Assembly: GCF_000143765.1 (NCBI RefSeq)
Contig: NZ_GL379770.1
Coordinates: 1,142,903 to 1,206,902 of the forward strand
DNA from: Sphingobacterium spiritivorum ATCC 33861
GTDB taxonomy: Bacteria > Bacteroidota > Bacteroidia > Sphingobacteriales > Sphingobacteriaceae
DNA length: 64,000 nt
Direction of reading: 5' to 3'
Under the pieces are notes generated by a model. It was not told the origin of the DNA. It ran no database searches and was given only the letters and a program-made list of their open reading frames with translations. Of the stretch, positions 17,682-25,710 are shown piece after piece. The number at the start of each line of letters is the position of its first letter. The stretch's first letter is position 1. Position numbers and translations under genes: made by a program.

Positions 17682-18431
17682 ATGTTAAAGGAAGAACGTT
17701 TTGATCATATTCTGACTGTGCTGAGGGATGCGGGAAAAGTGGGATATACCCCGCTTTCAGCAGATTTGTCTGTTTCAGAAGATACAATCAGAAGGGATAT
17801 AGATACCCTGGCAGACCGGGGACTGCTTGTAAAAGTAAGGGGCGGGGCTATACTGCCGGCCAAAAATCCGCTTAATTTTCAGGACCGCAGCTCTTATTTC
17901 ACTACAGAAAAGGAAATTATTGCCTTGAAAACGCAACCATTTATCAAAGCCGGACAAACTATCTTTATGGACGGAGGTACGACTATCTGCGAAATCGCGG
18001 CTCATTTGCCAACGCATTCAAATTTCAGAGTTATTACCAATAATCAGGCTTTGATCCCTCTGCTCTCCGTATACAAAGGGATTGAAATTATTGTTCTGGG
18101 AGGAATTTATAACCGGGAGACACAGGTAAATAGCGGTCTACAAACCTGTGAAGAAGTATGTTCATATGTGGCCGATCTGTATCTGATGGGGGCATGCGCT
18201 ATTCAATATCAATACGGCATTACTGCCGGCACTAAAGAAGAACGAGATCTGAAACAAGCTATGTTAAAGTCTTCTTTGCAACAGATCGTGGTGAGCCATA
18301 CGGATAAACTGAACAGTACATATCCGTTTAAAGTATGCGATGTATCGGATGTAGATACCTTGATAACGGAAGCAGCAAGTGATGATAAGCGGCTGGATGA
18401 TTTTCGCGGATCGGGAATTCAGCTGGTTTAA
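17682..18431 (+). CDS. DeoR/GlpR-family transcriptional regulator
   Basis: 249 residues. The N-terminal winged HTH reads LSADLSVSEDTIRRDIDTLA followed by the wing RGLLVKVRGGAI, the DeoR signature. The C-terminal DeoRC domain (ISOCOT fold) starts with FMDGGTTICEIAAHL and binds sugar phosphates in known members. Here it probably represses the VOC/DeoR unit and the divergent MFS transporter through the TTTGCA repeats. The effector is unknown, but a sugar phosphate is the family norm. Confidence 0.9.
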   Translation: MLKEERFDHILTVLRDAGKVGYTPLSADLSVSEDTIRRDIDTLADRGLLVKVRGGAILPAKNPLNFQDRSSYFTTEKEIIALKTQPFIKAGQTIFMDGGTTICEIAAHLPTHSNFRVITNNQALIPLLSVYKGIEIIVLGGIYNRETQVNSGLQTCEEVCSYVADLYLMGACAIQYQYGITAGTKEERDLKQAMLKSSLQQIVVSHTDKLNSTYPFKVCDVSDVDTLITEAASDDKRLDDFRGSGIQLV

Positions 18432-18562
18432 GATATCCTAAATGATCTTTGCAGCAAATGTTCTTCAAAGGTGAATGTTGGTCTTTCCGGTTTTTTATTC
18501 TTATTTTAGATACAAAATGTAGCATATGCTAAAGGATGTTTACCTTTTAATGAAAAACAGTT

Positions 18563-19063
18563 ATGATTAAAAGAATCTTTTTATTTACACTTTCGGCCGG
18601 TTTTCTGGCAGTCTCGTGTCAGTCTAATACAAATCAGAACAACAGTGAAAATGCAGCGGATACCAGCGAAAATGTGCTCTCTGAAAAGATACCTGATATT
18701 CCGTTTACAGAAGCTGAACGTTACTTTGTCAAAAACACCTATAATAACAGTAAAACGGAAGAGTTAAAAATCACATCACAGGAAGAATTTGACCGTATTT
18801 TTGGTATGGCAGCTGTGATGGGAGAGGATGGTACGCCTACCTCTATAGACTTTGCTAAAGTATATGTCTTAGCGGTGATCGGTACAGTCACAGATACAGC
18901 GACTACCATATCGGCTTCCGCACTGAAGCAGGTCGGTGATCATCTTGTACTGGATTATACAGTCAAAGAGGAAGGTAAACAGTCGTTTACAGTACATCCT
19001 GTACTGTTGGTGCTTGTTGATAAACAATATCAGGGTGAAGTCAGGTTCAATAAACAATCCTGA
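18563..19063 (+). CDS. Lipoprotein, possibly PrcB-like
   Basis: 166 residues with lipobox LAVSC and an Asn/Ser-rich linker. The core from RYFVKNTYNN to YQGEVRFNKQS resembles the PrcB protease-complex subunit fold in strand order (FAKVYVLAVIGTVTD, then a central VKEEGKQSFTVHPVLLVLVD), but this is a loose match. It lies alone between the DeoR gene and a hairpin at 19086. Confidence 0.6.
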   Translation: MIKRIFLFTLSAGFLAVSCQSNTNQNNSENAADTSENVLSEKIPDIPFTEAERYFVKNTYNNSKTEELKITSQEEFDRIFGMAAVMGEDGTPTSIDFAKVYVLAVIGTVTDTATTISASALKQVGDHLVLDYTVKEEGKQSFTVHPVLLVLVDKQYQGEVRFNKQS

Positions 19064-19085
19064 TTACTATGGCTAAAGCCACAAG

Positions 19086-19118
19086 CTGTGCAGAAGATAA
19101 TCTGTCTCTTCTGCACAG
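19086..19118. terminator. Hairpin between convergent genes
   Basis: A perfect 12-bp stem (CTGTGCAGAAGA / TCTTCTGCACAG) with a nine-base loop sits between the lipoprotein gene ending at 19063 and the DoxX gene ending at 19133. There is no long U tract on either strand, so it may act as a processing or weak bidirectional termination signal. Confidence 0.6.
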
Positions 19119-19132
19119 TTTGCACTCGCATC

Positions 19133-19534
19133 TTAATCCCATTGATGTGTTGAAGATAATGCGATTTTACCGCTGCCGGTAAAGAACAATGCAATGCTTA
19201 TTCCAGCATATATGGCCAGAGTTTCCAGAGCCCAACCTCCGTTTTCATTGAGACTGAATATAGCTGCTGTCTGTGCCAAAATAATTGCTGTCAGACAATT
19301 TGACGCAAATAATACGGCTGCCAGTCTTGTTCGGAATCCTGCAATAAGCAGTATTGGTGCGATCACTTCTCCCACATATACCCCGTAAGCAAGTACAGAG
19401 GGTAATCCATTTTCTTTGAGCAGGCCTTCAATATAACTGATTCCGTGTATTATTTTACTGATCCCGTACATCAGCATCGGAACAGCAATAGTAATTCTGA
19501 CAATGAATAGCCCTATGTCTTGTGATTTTTTCAT
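19133..19534 (-). CDS. DoxX-family membrane protein
   Basis: 133 residues with four transmembrane spans. The family pattern is visible in VRITIAVPMLMYGISKIIHG near the N-terminus and VLAYGVYVGEVIAPILLIAG (second span). DoxX proteins sit in the inner membrane and are linked to thiol or oxidative stress homeostasis in some bacteria. The exact reaction here is unknown. It is 18 bp downstream of the outer-membrane protein gene and probably co-transcribed with it. Confidence 0.85.
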   Translation of the reverse strand: MKKSQDIGLFIVRITIAVPMLMYGISKIIHGISYIEGLLKENGLPSVLAYGVYVGEVIAPILLIAGFRTRLAAVLFASNCLTAIILAQTAAIFSLNENGGWALETLAIYAGISIALFFTGSGKIALSSTHQWD

Positions 19535-19552
19535 TTGATTTGATTTTTGATG

Positions 19553-20179
19553 TTAAAAATTATGTTTTAGAAATATGCCTGTATTTTCGAGTGTTTTATG
19601 ACTATTGTTGAACTGATCCAGATTAAATGCAAGACCGTATATGTTGCCATTTATTTGTAATCCTGTCCGCAACTGTTGAAATCCACGCTGGTATTCTCTC
19701 GTATTGATATTTGCTACAGCCTGAATTTTAAAATATCCATGTATTACAGGAGTAATAACAGGTGTGTATAGTGCATTGAAGGATTGTTCGAGCGTAATTC
19801 CTTTCTGATAGGTTATCCCGGCGGCATAAGACAATGAAAAATTCCTATGCCGGAGCTGATACTGTGCAGAAACTGAAGTAAAGATTCCCGGATTTTTTAA
19901 ACCTACAGCCGTGCTGAAAGATATGTTTTTATGCAGGGAATAGGCAAGACTGTTTCGAATAAAAAATATATCATTTTTCTTATCTCCATATTCTGTGTCG
20001 AATAAGGTTAAGTTGTCCAGTTTCCACTTTGGGCTGAACCTGTAACTGACTTGATGGATATAGGAGAATGCCCTGTTTCCAAGTATGATTTCCGGACTAT
20101 ATTCCGGATGTTGTGCGAAGAGGGTAAAATCCGCACAACAAAGGATTAAAAAAAGGGTAATACGTTTCGCTGCTTTCAT
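19553..20179 (-). CDS. Outer-membrane beta-barrel protein
   Basis: 208 residues with a signal peptide ending LFAQ and alternating amphipathic strands through the rest (FSYIHQVSYRFSPKWKLDNL, NFSLSYAAGITYQKG), ending in a C-terminal Phe as in outer-membrane proteins recognised by the BAM complex. About eight to ten strands could fit. No specific porin family is recognised. It lies between a Crp-type regulator gene (60 bp upstream) and a DoxX gene on the same strand. Confidence 0.7.
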   Translation of the reverse strand: MKAAKRITLFLILCCADFTLFAQHPEYSPEIILGNRAFSYIHQVSYRFSPKWKLDNLTLFDTEYGDKKNDIFFIRNSLAYSLHKNISFSTAVGLKNPGIFTSVSAQYQLRHRNFSLSYAAGITYQKGITLEQSFNALYTPVITPVIHGYFKIQAVANINTREYQRGFQQLRTGLQINGNIYGLAFNLDQFNNSHKTLENTGIFLKHNF

Positions 20180-20239
20180 CTCATGTTATTTGACAGAGGC
20201 AAAAGTAGGCGGCAGAGTTACGCTAAAAATTAAGGTATC

Positions 20240-20839
20240 TTAAGAAATCTTTGCAGCATTTTTCTTTCTCAGATGACTGAGAAATTCGGGAGTCATTCCC
20301 AGATAGGAAGCTATTATATATTGAGGTACCCGTTGTTCTATATCACGGTATTCGGACAGAAATGTACAATACCTCTCATAAGCATCTACACTCATGTGTT
20401 CGAGTGTGCGTTCCTGAAGAGCCACATATGCATTTTGAATTTTTAATCTGAAAAAATCAGACAGCGCGGGTACTACAGTATATAATCTTTCCAGTTGCTG
20501 ACGGTTTATCCGGATAATAACGCTTTCTTCCATTGTTTGCAGGTACATCCGGGATGGTTTCTGCGTGAGATAACTATACAGGTCATTGATCCACCAATCT
20601 TCTATTCCGATCTGAAGGGTATGCTCCTGGCTTTTGTCATCCAGGTAATAGCAGCGCATGCTTCCTTTGGCGATATAGCGCATATGTCGGGAGATTTGTC
20701 CGGGCTCTAGTATATATGTTTTTCGTTTGAGCAGCTTTGGTTCCAGTGCAGGGATGATCTTTGCTACCTCTTCTTCCGTAAGTGGCACTGTTTTTCTAAA
20801 GTGAGCAATGAGATCTCCGATATACTTTTCATTATCCAT
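20240..20839 (-). CDS. Crp/Fnr-type transcriptional regulator
   Basis: 199 residues from the ATG at 20839. An in-frame non-ATG extension is less likely. An N-terminal cNMP-binding-like barrel (LLKRKTYILEPGQISRHMRY) precedes a helical linker and a C-terminal HTH (IIASYLGMTPEFLSHLRKK). No cysteine cluster, so no iron-sulfur sensing. It is the first gene of a probable minus-strand run with the outer-membrane protein and DoxX genes and may regulate them. Confidence 0.87.
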   Translation of the reverse strand: MDNEKYIGDLIAHFRKTVPLTEEEVAKIIPALEPKLLKRKTYILEPGQISRHMRYIAKGSMRCYYLDDKSQEHTLQIGIEDWWINDLYSYLTQKPSRMYLQTMEESVIIRINRQQLERLYTVVPALSDFFRLKIQNAYVALQERTLEHMSVDAYERYCTFLSEYRDIEQRVPQYIIASYLGMTPEFLSHLRKKNAAKIS

Positions 20840-20891
20840 AACCTGTCTGTGCGTTTGAAGACGCAAATATAATACATCTCCCCTTACAGAG

Positions 20892-21410
20892 CTAAAAGGA
20901 GGGACATAGCAATACTCTTGCCGTTACAAGTAATTGTCCCGTATGGCGCTGTGTATGCTCTGCAGCATGGAAAAGTAATCCGGTTAAAGTAGTCGGTATA
21001 CGCTTGCGGCCAAGGTAACGGGTCGCTGTGAGCTGATCGGTATCCGTACTGCACAATTGGGATATAGCGGATTGCAGTTGTACTTCCAGTTGAAGCAGGA
21101 GACTTTCTAAAGTCACTGTGGGATCTACCAGGCCCTCCTTTGCCAGATAACTCAACTGCTGCTCGGACAGCGGAAGATCCTGTGCATAGGTAAACATACG
21201 GTCTATAACTCCGGTGATATGCTGTAAGTGAAATCCTATGGAAGCAACTCCGGCAGGACGTTGCCAGAGGCTCTGTTCATCTATTCCTTTTACAGCATCA
21301 GTGATATCTTCCTTTGCCTGTAAAAGTGCGTGTGCGACTGGTTGCAATAATCCCGGTACGCCGGCAACCGGCCCCCGCATCCATACTTCAGGTTCTGTTG
21401 CCTTTTTCAT
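20892..21410 (-). CDS. DinB-family protein
   Basis: 172 residues, helical. The DinB/YfiT metal-binding histidines are apparent in GFHLQHITGVIDR and HAAEHTQRHTGQLLVT. Members of this fold are thiol-dependent transferases or metal-binding enzymes, and many have no known substrate. It is cytoplasmic and is followed by the Crp-type gene on the same strand. Confidence 0.85.
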   Translation of the reverse strand: MKKATEPEVWMRGPVAGVPGLLQPVAHALLQAKEDITDAVKGIDEQSLWQRPAGVASIGFHLQHITGVIDRMFTYAQDLPLSEQQLSYLAKEGLVDPTVTLESLLLQLEVQLQSAISQLCSTDTDQLTATRYLGRKRIPTTLTGLLFHAAEHTQRHTGQLLVTARVLLCPSF

Positions 21411-21480
21411 ATTTATCTGTAATATACCATAAGTTAGTAATTATTTTTTGCATATGAGGGCTTTCGAACAACCGGTTTTC

Positions 21481-21912
21481 TTATTTGTATTGTCTTCGTA
21501 AATTATGTTTTCTTTTATGAAAAGCATCCATACTCCATAATGCCCAGATAATAAGTACAGGCTGCATAAATAACCGAAAAAGCCGGAGTCCGTCTGTATT
21601 TAATCCGAAAGCGTCTCTCTGTTCTGTGTATTGTGCTATGTTTCCAGGAAAAACAGCAATAAAGAACAGTGCTACAAACCAGGGGATCCAGTTTTTACGC
21701 TGTCCCCAGATAAGGATCAGTAAGGCAAGTCCGATCTCTGCAATACCGGACAGGATCACAACCAGATCTACATCCATCGGAACCCATGGCGGTACTTGTG
21801 CACGAAATTCCAAGCGGGCAAAACTCAGATGACCGATACCCGCAAACAGAAGAAATAATCCCAATGCAATACGGGCAATATGTTGAATCGTTGATATCTT
21901 TCTGTTTTTCAT
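21481..21912 (-). CDS. DoxX-like membrane protein
   Basis: 143 residues with four hydrophobic spans: IARIALGLFLLFAGIGHLSF, VILSGIAEIGLALLILIWGQ, WFVALFFIAVFPGNIAQY and LFMQPVLIIWALWSM. The FAGIGHL motif of the first span and the GxxExxL of the second fit the DoxX/MauE-like superfamily. Inner membrane. It precedes the DinB gene by 70 bp on the same strand. Confidence 0.8.
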   Translation of the reverse strand: MKNRKISTIQHIARIALGLFLLFAGIGHLSFARLEFRAQVPPWVPMDVDLVVILSGIAEIGLALLILIWGQRKNWIPWFVALFFIAVFPGNIAQYTEQRDAFGLNTDGLRLFRLFMQPVLIIWALWSMDAFHKRKHNLRRQYK

Positions 21913-22030
21913 GGTCAGGGTAATGATATGTAAGATTAGAAACAGCCAACGATGGATAAAGTTTAGTAAAATATAACCCTTTTTTGAAATTCCATAGTCC
22001 GTAAGGTTAGAAAACAGCTAGTGTTGTGTA

Positions 22031-22070
22031 ATAAAAACAATAGGCAGCGTTGTTCTGCTGCCTATTGTTT
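22031..22070 (-). terminator. Rho-independent terminator of the SDR gene at 22080
   Basis: Arms AACAATAGGCAGC (22036-22048) and GCTGCCTATTGTT (22057-22069) are perfect complements, with an eight-base loop. On the minus strand the hairpin is followed by TTTTTAT. Confidence 0.88.
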
Positions 22071-22079
22071 CGTTTGGAT

Positions 22080-22835
22080 TTAACGTGTCGTATACCCCCC
22101 ATTCGCAAAAATGGTCTGTCCGGTGATCCACCAGCCATCTGTGACCAGAAACTGAATCAGTGGTGCGATGTCTTTGATATCTGTCAGTCCTCCAAGAGCA
22201 GAGGCAGATTGGTGATAGGCGACGGCATCTGCTGATTCCTGACCGTAGAAGAAAGGTGTGTCCATCGGACCGGGCCCCACCGCCGTAACAGAAATACCCC
22301 GTTCACCAAATTCCTTGGAAGCCATTCTTGTAAAATGCTCAACAGGTGCTTTAGCTCCGGCATATGTGGAATATAATCCCGTATAGGCTGCCAGAAGGGA
22401 AGTAACTATTGTACATATCTTACCATTGTTGTTTAATGTTTTGCCGGCTTCCTGTATAAAGAAATAGGCGACTTTGGAGTTGATATCAAACATGGTGTCG
22501 TATTCTTCTTCAGTTGTTTCCAGAAATGGTTTTTTCAGGACCATTCCAATGGTATTGACAGCGATATCAATACCCCCGAATTTTGATATGGTTTCGTTAA
22601 AAAGTTTTTTGATATTCTCTACATGAGTCAGATCTGCCTGAAACAGAAACGCTTCTCCTCCGGCGTGTTGAATATCCGCCAACGTTTTTTCGGCTTCAGC
22701 TTTTGTGCTTTCGCTATTAAAATGAATGGCTATTTTTGCTCCCTGACTTGCGAAATTCCGACTCAACAGTCCTCCGAGGTTTTTACCTCCGCCTGCGATT
22801 AATACTACTTTTCCTTTTAAATCATTTCTTGCCAT
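22080..22835 (-). CDS. SDR-family oxidoreductase
   Basis: 251 residues from the ATG at 22835 (MARNDLKGK). Rossmann start VVLIAGGGKNLGGLLSR (a TGxxxGxG variant), NTIG in place of NNAG, Ser in VTSLLAAYT and a YxxxK site YAGAKAP near residue 158. The closing segment WWITGQTIFANGGYTTR is typical of classical SDRs. Substrate unknown. It lies downstream of a small AraC-type gene on the same strand with 86 bp between, and ends in a strong terminator. Confidence 0.88.
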   Translation of the reverse strand: MARNDLKGKVVLIAGGGKNLGGLLSRNFASQGAKIAIHFNSESTKAEAEKTLADIQHAGGEAFLFQADLTHVENIKKLFNETISKFGGIDIAVNTIGMVLKKPFLETTEEEYDTMFDINSKVAYFFIQEAGKTLNNNGKICTIVTSLLAAYTGLYSTYAGAKAPVEHFTRMASKEFGERGISVTAVGPGPMDTPFFYGQESADAVAYHQSASALGGLTDIKDIAPLIQFLVTDGWWITGQTIFANGGYTTR

Positions 22836-22921
22836 AAGATTTTTAATTTGTTTGTATGGCAAAGTTCTGTAATGAAAATCAGAGCGATATGGTGAACTTT
22901 TCGGAAGTTTTGGTTTGATAC

Positions 22922-23299
22922 TTACTTTGTTTCTGAATTACGAAAATTTCCCGGGGTCATGCCTGTCCATTTTTTGAAGAATTTGGAAAAATTAGAAGGA
23001 TCGTATGTAAGTTTCATCGCTATATGTGCGACCGGAAGGGTGGTCTCCGTCAATAATGCTTTTGCTTTTTCGATGATCTTTTCATCATAGAAGTGGCAGG
23101 GGTGATTTCCTTTTTCCTTCTGGATTGTATCTGTGAGGTGCTTGTGTGATACTGCCAGTGCACTTGCGATCTGATTGAGCTCCATAAATTCGTCAGTACG
23201 TCCATTTAAGACATCATCTACATGATGATCTAAAAAATCAAAGTATTTTGAAGTTATCTCTACGCTTCTTTTTTCCTGATTATTTTTGATCTTACTCAT
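22922..23299 (-). CDS. Short AraC-type regulator (DNA-binding domain only)
   Basis: 125 residues from the ATG at 23299. The protein is essentially the two-HTH AraC domain (MELNQIASALAVSHKHLTDT and VAHIAMKLTYDPSNFSKFFK, then WTGMTPGNFRN). It has only about 35 extra N-terminal residues and no room for an effector-binding domain. This is seen in MarA/SoxS-like activators controlled by their own level. It probably controls the neighbouring SDR gene. Confidence 0.83.
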   Translation of the reverse strand: MSKIKNNQEKRSVEITSKYFDFLDHHVDDVLNGRTDEFMELNQIASALAVSHKHLTDTIQKEKGNHPCHFYDEKIIEKAKALLTETTLPVAHIAMKLTYDPSNFSKFFKKWTGMTPGNFRNSETK

Positions 23300-23355
23300 A
23301 TACAAGTATACAAATAATGGAGAGATATAATAATAAACCTATTCTATAAATCCTT

Positions 23356-23387
23356 ATTGTATAATTCAGATCAGTACTATATTTTTG
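23356..23387 (+). promoter_or_regulatory. Predicted promoter of the 79-residue protein/DUF3667 pair
   Basis: TATTTTTG (23380-23387) matches the -7 TAnnTTTG. ATTG (23356-23359), 20 bases upstream, is a three-of-four match to TTTG. It would leave a leader of about 150 bases. Confidence 0.4.
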
Positions 23388-23541
23388 TGGGCAGATAGGG
23401 GAAAGTATTTTAAATTAATTTCGGTTTCTAAAAATATAAACCATTCTGGTTTACTTATAATAAGTTTACCGGTAATAATACCTCTGTTTACCAGTACCAT
23501 ACCAAACATACCATGTTTTAACCACTATTGCTAACAATATA

Positions 23542-23781
23542 ATGCTACTAAAAAACCTCAGAGACCTCAGCATAAAAAGATTGATGGAAAGAAGAAACCT
23601 TGTTAAAGGAATTCTTATCGGTGCTGTAATCGTATGGTTTTTTATGATAGGGATGGCATTTTACGTCTACATGAATATTTCTTCTCTTAAGTTATTTATT
23701 CCTGCTGCCGTATTACCTGTAACATTTATACCAATGATTAACGCATTGAAAGTGTTGAATGCCGAAATAAAATCCAGATAA
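23542..23781 (+). CDS. Small two-span membrane protein
   Basis: 79 residues. A basic N-terminus (LRDLSIKRLMERRN) is followed by two hydrophobic segments (GILIGAVIVWFFMIGMAFYV and LFIPAAVLPVTFIPMI), so it is probably an inner-membrane hairpin. No family recognised. The DUF3667 gene starts 22 bp after its stop, suggesting co-transcription. Confidence 0.6.
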   Translation: MLLKNLRDLSIKRLMERRNLVKGILIGAVIVWFFMIGMAFYVYMNISSLKLFIPAAVLPVTFIPMINALKVLNAEIKSR

Positions 23782-23803
23782 ATTAAATATCAATTATTAA
23801 CAA

Positions 23804-24550
23804 ATGACAGAAAAAAATTGCCTGAATTGCCACGATGAAATAACCGGAAATTATTGTAAGAGCTGCGGACAGAAAAGCAGTACGCACCGGTATTCTCTTA
23901 AACATTTTTTTGAACATGACCTGGTTCATGGTGTATGGCACGTAGACAAGGGTATTTTGTTTACCATTAAGGAATTATTTACGCGTCCGGGGCACAGCAT
24001 AAGAGGATATATATTAGGTAAGCGGGTGGGTTATTTTAATTTTGTAACCCTTATACTGATTATCATAGCAGTGTCAGGCATCATCGGACATTATTCTGAT
24101 ATCAAATTAAGTGATCTGATGCCGGAGCAGAGCCGTGAAGCAGCAGGTCCGATTGAGAGGATTTTAACTAAATATCCTAAGCTCGTTCCGTTAATCACTA
24201 TCCCGCTATATTCTTTATTTAGTTTTTTATGGTTTAGGAAAGCTAAATTTAATTATTCTGAACATTTGGTGTTGAATTCGTATAAGTCTGCAGCCGAATT
24301 AGTTATTGGTTTGCTGTTTACAACCCTTACCGTTTTCTATACCGACAAAACAGTCCTGTTCTTTTTGTATTATACCGTTATCAGTATATCCATGTTGATT
24401 TATACCGTGTGGATATATTATCAATTCTTTTCAGAATCAGGGTATTCCAGGAGAGGGCGAATGATAAGGAGTATAATGATTCCGGTGTCATATATATTAC
24501 TTTCTTTGGTATTTGGCATAATATGGGGAATAATCAGCAGGTTCAAGTAG
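23804..24550 (+). CDS. DUF3667 membrane protein
   Basis: 248 residues. The N-terminus has a zinc-ribbon-like CLNCHDEITGNYCKSCGQ (four Cys) and then the family signature HFFEHDLVHGVWHVDKGILF, GHSIRGYILGKRVGYFN. Four to five transmembrane spans follow. DUF3667 is common in Bacteroidota and has no established function. It ends at a strong bidirectional terminator. Confidence 0.85.
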   Translation: MTEKNCLNCHDEITGNYCKSCGQKSSTHRYSLKHFFEHDLVHGVWHVDKGILFTIKELFTRPGHSIRGYILGKRVGYFNFVTLILIIIAVSGIIGHYSDIKLSDLMPEQSREAAGPIERILTKYPKLVPLITIPLYSLFSFLWFRKAKFNYSEHLVLNSYKSAAELVIGLLFTTLTVFYTDKTVLFFLYYTVISISMLIYTVWIYYQFFSESGYSRRGRMIRSIMIPVSYILLSLVFGIIWGIISRFK

Positions 24551-24613
24551 AAGCTATCCACGATTGAAACAGATTTTTTTTGGATTCTGTAAATCAGATC
24601 AGGCTCCTGATAT

Positions 24614-24653
24614 AAATAAGAGAAGGTGACCTTTTGGTCACCTTCTCTTATTT
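24614..24653. terminator. Bidirectional terminator between convergent genes
   Basis: Perfect 18-bp arms (AAATAAGAGAAGGTGACC and its complement) around a TTTT loop. The right arm ends inside the stop codon of the aldolase-type gene. It serves the DUF3667 gene on the plus strand and the four-gene minus-strand operon. Confidence 0.9.
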
Positions 24654-25710
24654 AATTTTTCTTTAAAAACTCCTGAACGAATACATCATCATTCAGATGC
24701 GGATACTCTCTATATATCCTGTCAATTTCTTCTTTTTGTCCGGGGGACAGTTTTTCATTTGGATTGAGGCACCATATACCTTTCATCAGGCCTTGTCGTC
24801 TCAATACTTCATGAATGCCGGGGATACATCCATGAAAGTGGTGTGCAGGGTCAAAAAATGCGGCATTAGCATCGGTTACTTCTATGTTTCGGGATAGTAA
24901 TTCGTCTGCTTTCTCATCGGTTTTGTGTTTACGGTATTCCTTTATTTCTTGCATCAGTGCTACAGCCTTCTGTGTCCATACAGCCCAGTGTCCAAGCAGA
25001 CCGCCTTTAAAGTTGATTTCTACAGATTCCCCATTTACGGGAAACCGGTAAGTAGACAGCAGATCGGCAATAATATTGTCGTCGTTGCCGGTATACATCG
25101 CGATGTCATTTCTTCGGGATGAATTGGCCAGTGCCCGCATTACATCCAACGTCTGATAACGGTTGAATGAGGCACATTTGATGGCTTCTACATTGTCAAT
25201 CTCTACGAATGCCTGCCAGAATGCATAGGAAAATATTCTTCCGCCTACGGATGGCTGGAGATAAAATCCGAATACAGGCATGATTTCAGCGACTTTGCGT
25301 ACCCGTTCCAGAATCTGTTCTTCCGTCCAGTCCTGCAATCCGCCCATACTCAGTAGTCCGATGTCATAGTTGTATCGTACGGCAGTTTCTGCTTCCCGTA
25401 CGGCTTGTTCTGTAGGTCCGCAGATACCGGCTACTTTAATAAAGGGACGATCTAAGTTTGCATTCTGCACTTCTTCCGCTGCCCACTGTAACACTGTTTC
25501 GAAGAGATTGATCTTCGGATCGCGAATTTCAAACTGAGTCGAATGTACAGCCACTGCGATACCTCCGGCACCACTTGCCATATAGTACCTGGATAACAGG
25601 CGCTGACCTTCTTCATCGATACTGCGATCTTCATGCAGGGCCAGCGGATGTGCCGGAATGACAGTGCCTTCGTGTAAAAGTTGTTTTAAAGCAGGATCTA
25701 ATTTTTTCAT
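24652..25710 (-). CDS. Dihydrodipicolinate synthase-family aldolase/lyase
   Basis: 352 residues, a TIM barrel of the DHDPS/N-acetylneuraminate lyase family. Lys178 in VEAIKCASFNR is the expected Schiff-base residue. Tyr150 in FGFYLQP precedes it by 28 residues, the same spacing as Tyr133/Lys161 in E. coli DapA. The protein is about 50 residues longer than DapA, with extra C-terminal helices. In a sugar-acid locus such enzymes usually cleave or dehydrate 2-keto-3-deoxy acids, so a role in lysine synthesis is unlikely. It is the last gene of the operon, and its start overlaps the previous stop (TAATG). Confidence 0.87.
   Translation of the reverse strand: MKKLDPALKQLLHEGTVIPAHPLALHEDRSIDEEGQRLLSRYYMASGAGGIAVAVHSTQFEIRDPKINLFETVLQWAAEEVQNANLDRPFIKVAGICGPTEQAVREAETAVRYNYDIGLLSMGGLQDWTEEQILERVRKVAEIMPVFGFYLQPSVGGRIFSYAFWQAFVEIDNVEAIKCASFNRYQTLDVMRALANSSRRNDIAMYTGNDDNIIADLLSTYRFPVNGESVEINFKGGLLGHWAVWTQKAVALMQEIKEYRKHKTDEKADELLSRNIEVTDANAAFFDPAHHFHGCIPGIHEVLRRQGLMKGIWCLNPNEKLSPGQKEEIDRIYREYPHLNDDVFVQEFLKKN

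Noticed and set aside
23299..23316. TTTGTATACTTGTATA, similar to the GntR palindrome
   Set aside because: Only one half of the palindrome is present and the adjoining genes are unrelated to the sugar-acid locus.
24652..25710. Assignment of the aldolase as dapA (lysine synthesis)
   Set aside because: Longer than DapA, co-transcribed with sugar-oxidation genes. Only the fold and the Tyr/Lys pair are shared.
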